A program made the position numbers and the translations under genes. The notes beneath the pieces were generated by a model, which worked only from the letters and a program-made list of their open reading frames with translations, searched no databases and was not told the origin of the DNA. DNA of 64,000 nucleotides from Cognaticolwellia aestuarii (GTDB taxonomy: Bacteria; Pseudomonadota; Gammaproteobacteria; Enterobacterales; Alteromonadaceae), in NCBI RefSeq assembly GCF_002000025.1, contig NZ_MUZV01000007.1, forward strand, positions 186,001 to 250,000. The letters run 5' to 3'. Positions 63,725 to 64,000 of the stretch are shown in pieces (position 1 is the first letter of the stretch; every line of letters begins with the position of its first letter).

Positions 63725-64000
63725 AAGGTTTTATTATATACATAGTGTAAGTTTTAAGTATGTCTATGATACAAAAATGCTGCTTAATGTGCCATGAGCA
63801 AATGTTACAATTGACAGCTTTGGTTTTTTATCATTGCTAACATTCATTCAGTTAACTTAATCACTTCTTAACTCAACAGCAAGCATACCGTGGTTCAACT
63901 TAGATAAGTTTAGCTTATTGCATTATATTGTTGTAAAAATAGTGCCTTACAGCATTATTTTCCTATTCATTATATCTAAGCTAAGTAATATATTTACTTA
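63725..64000. other. AT-rich region at the right end
   Basis: A 276-bp stretch upstream of the minus-strand small membrane gene. No convincing open reading frame, RNA gene or strong promoter motif was seen; it should hold that gene's promoter and possibly one for a gene beyond the window. Confidence 0.4.

Noticed and set aside
1-64000. Mobile elements, CRISPR arrays, tRNA or rRNA genes, frameshifted genes
   Set aside because: None seen on reading both strands; all recognised genes are intact apart from flgM, which is cut by the window edge.

Overview
This window is almost entirely one polar-flagellum and chemotaxis locus of a marine gammaproteobacterium. The gene order is flgM|flgA-cheV-cheR-flgBCDEFGHIJKL, flagellins, flaG-fliD-fliS, flrABC, fliE-to-flhB, flhA-flhF-flhG-fliA, cheYZAB, motCD, parC-parP-cheW. 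Together with the low-GC base composition this points to the Alteromonadales, most likely a Colwelliaceae member (Colwellia/Thalassotalea type) rather than Vibrio; the taxon is inferred from gene order and protein flavour only. FlhF/FlhG and ParC/ParP indicate polar placement of both the flagellum and the chemosensory arrays.

Layout. 1-2768: start of flgM with a near-perfect sigma-28 promoter, flgA (minus strand), then divergent cheV-cheR. 2835-13604: rod, hook, P/L-ring, rod hydrolase and hook-filament junction genes. 13739-18389: two flagellins (the first behind a sigma-54 promoter, the second behind a sigma-28 promoter), flaG, filament cap fliD, chaperone fliS and a FliT-like gene. 18451-23629: a legionaminic-acid-type nonulosonate pathway (LegB, LegG, LegI, PtmE-like, LegF) lacking the expected aminotransferase LegC. 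23746-29075 (minus strand): a tight operon of a 60-residue acidic peptide, a short MAF/DUF115 protein, a B12-binding radical SAM enzyme and a long MAF protein with a TPR-like tail. This is probably the flagellin glycosylation/modification module and the least understood part of the window. 29420-33675: master regulator FlrA and the FlrB/FlrC two-component system. 33913-47791: basal body, C-ring and export apparatus. 47995-53313: FlhA, FlhF, FlhG and sigma-28 (FliA). 53364-62353: chemotaxis core, MotC/MotD stator, ParC/ParP, CheW and a DUF2802 protein. 62552-63724: an MlaA-like lipoprotein and a small membrane protein, outside the flagellar theme.

Regulation readable from the DNA fits the usual polar-flagellar hierarchy. 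FlrA with sigma-54 activates class II genes, and strong -24/-12 elements (GG-N10-GC) precede flgF, the first flagellin, flrB, fliE, fliK and flhA. FlrC is the second sigma-54 activator. FliA drives class IV genes; sigma-28 elements precede flgM and the second flagellin. No tRNA, rRNA, CRISPR array, insertion sequence or broken gene was seen.
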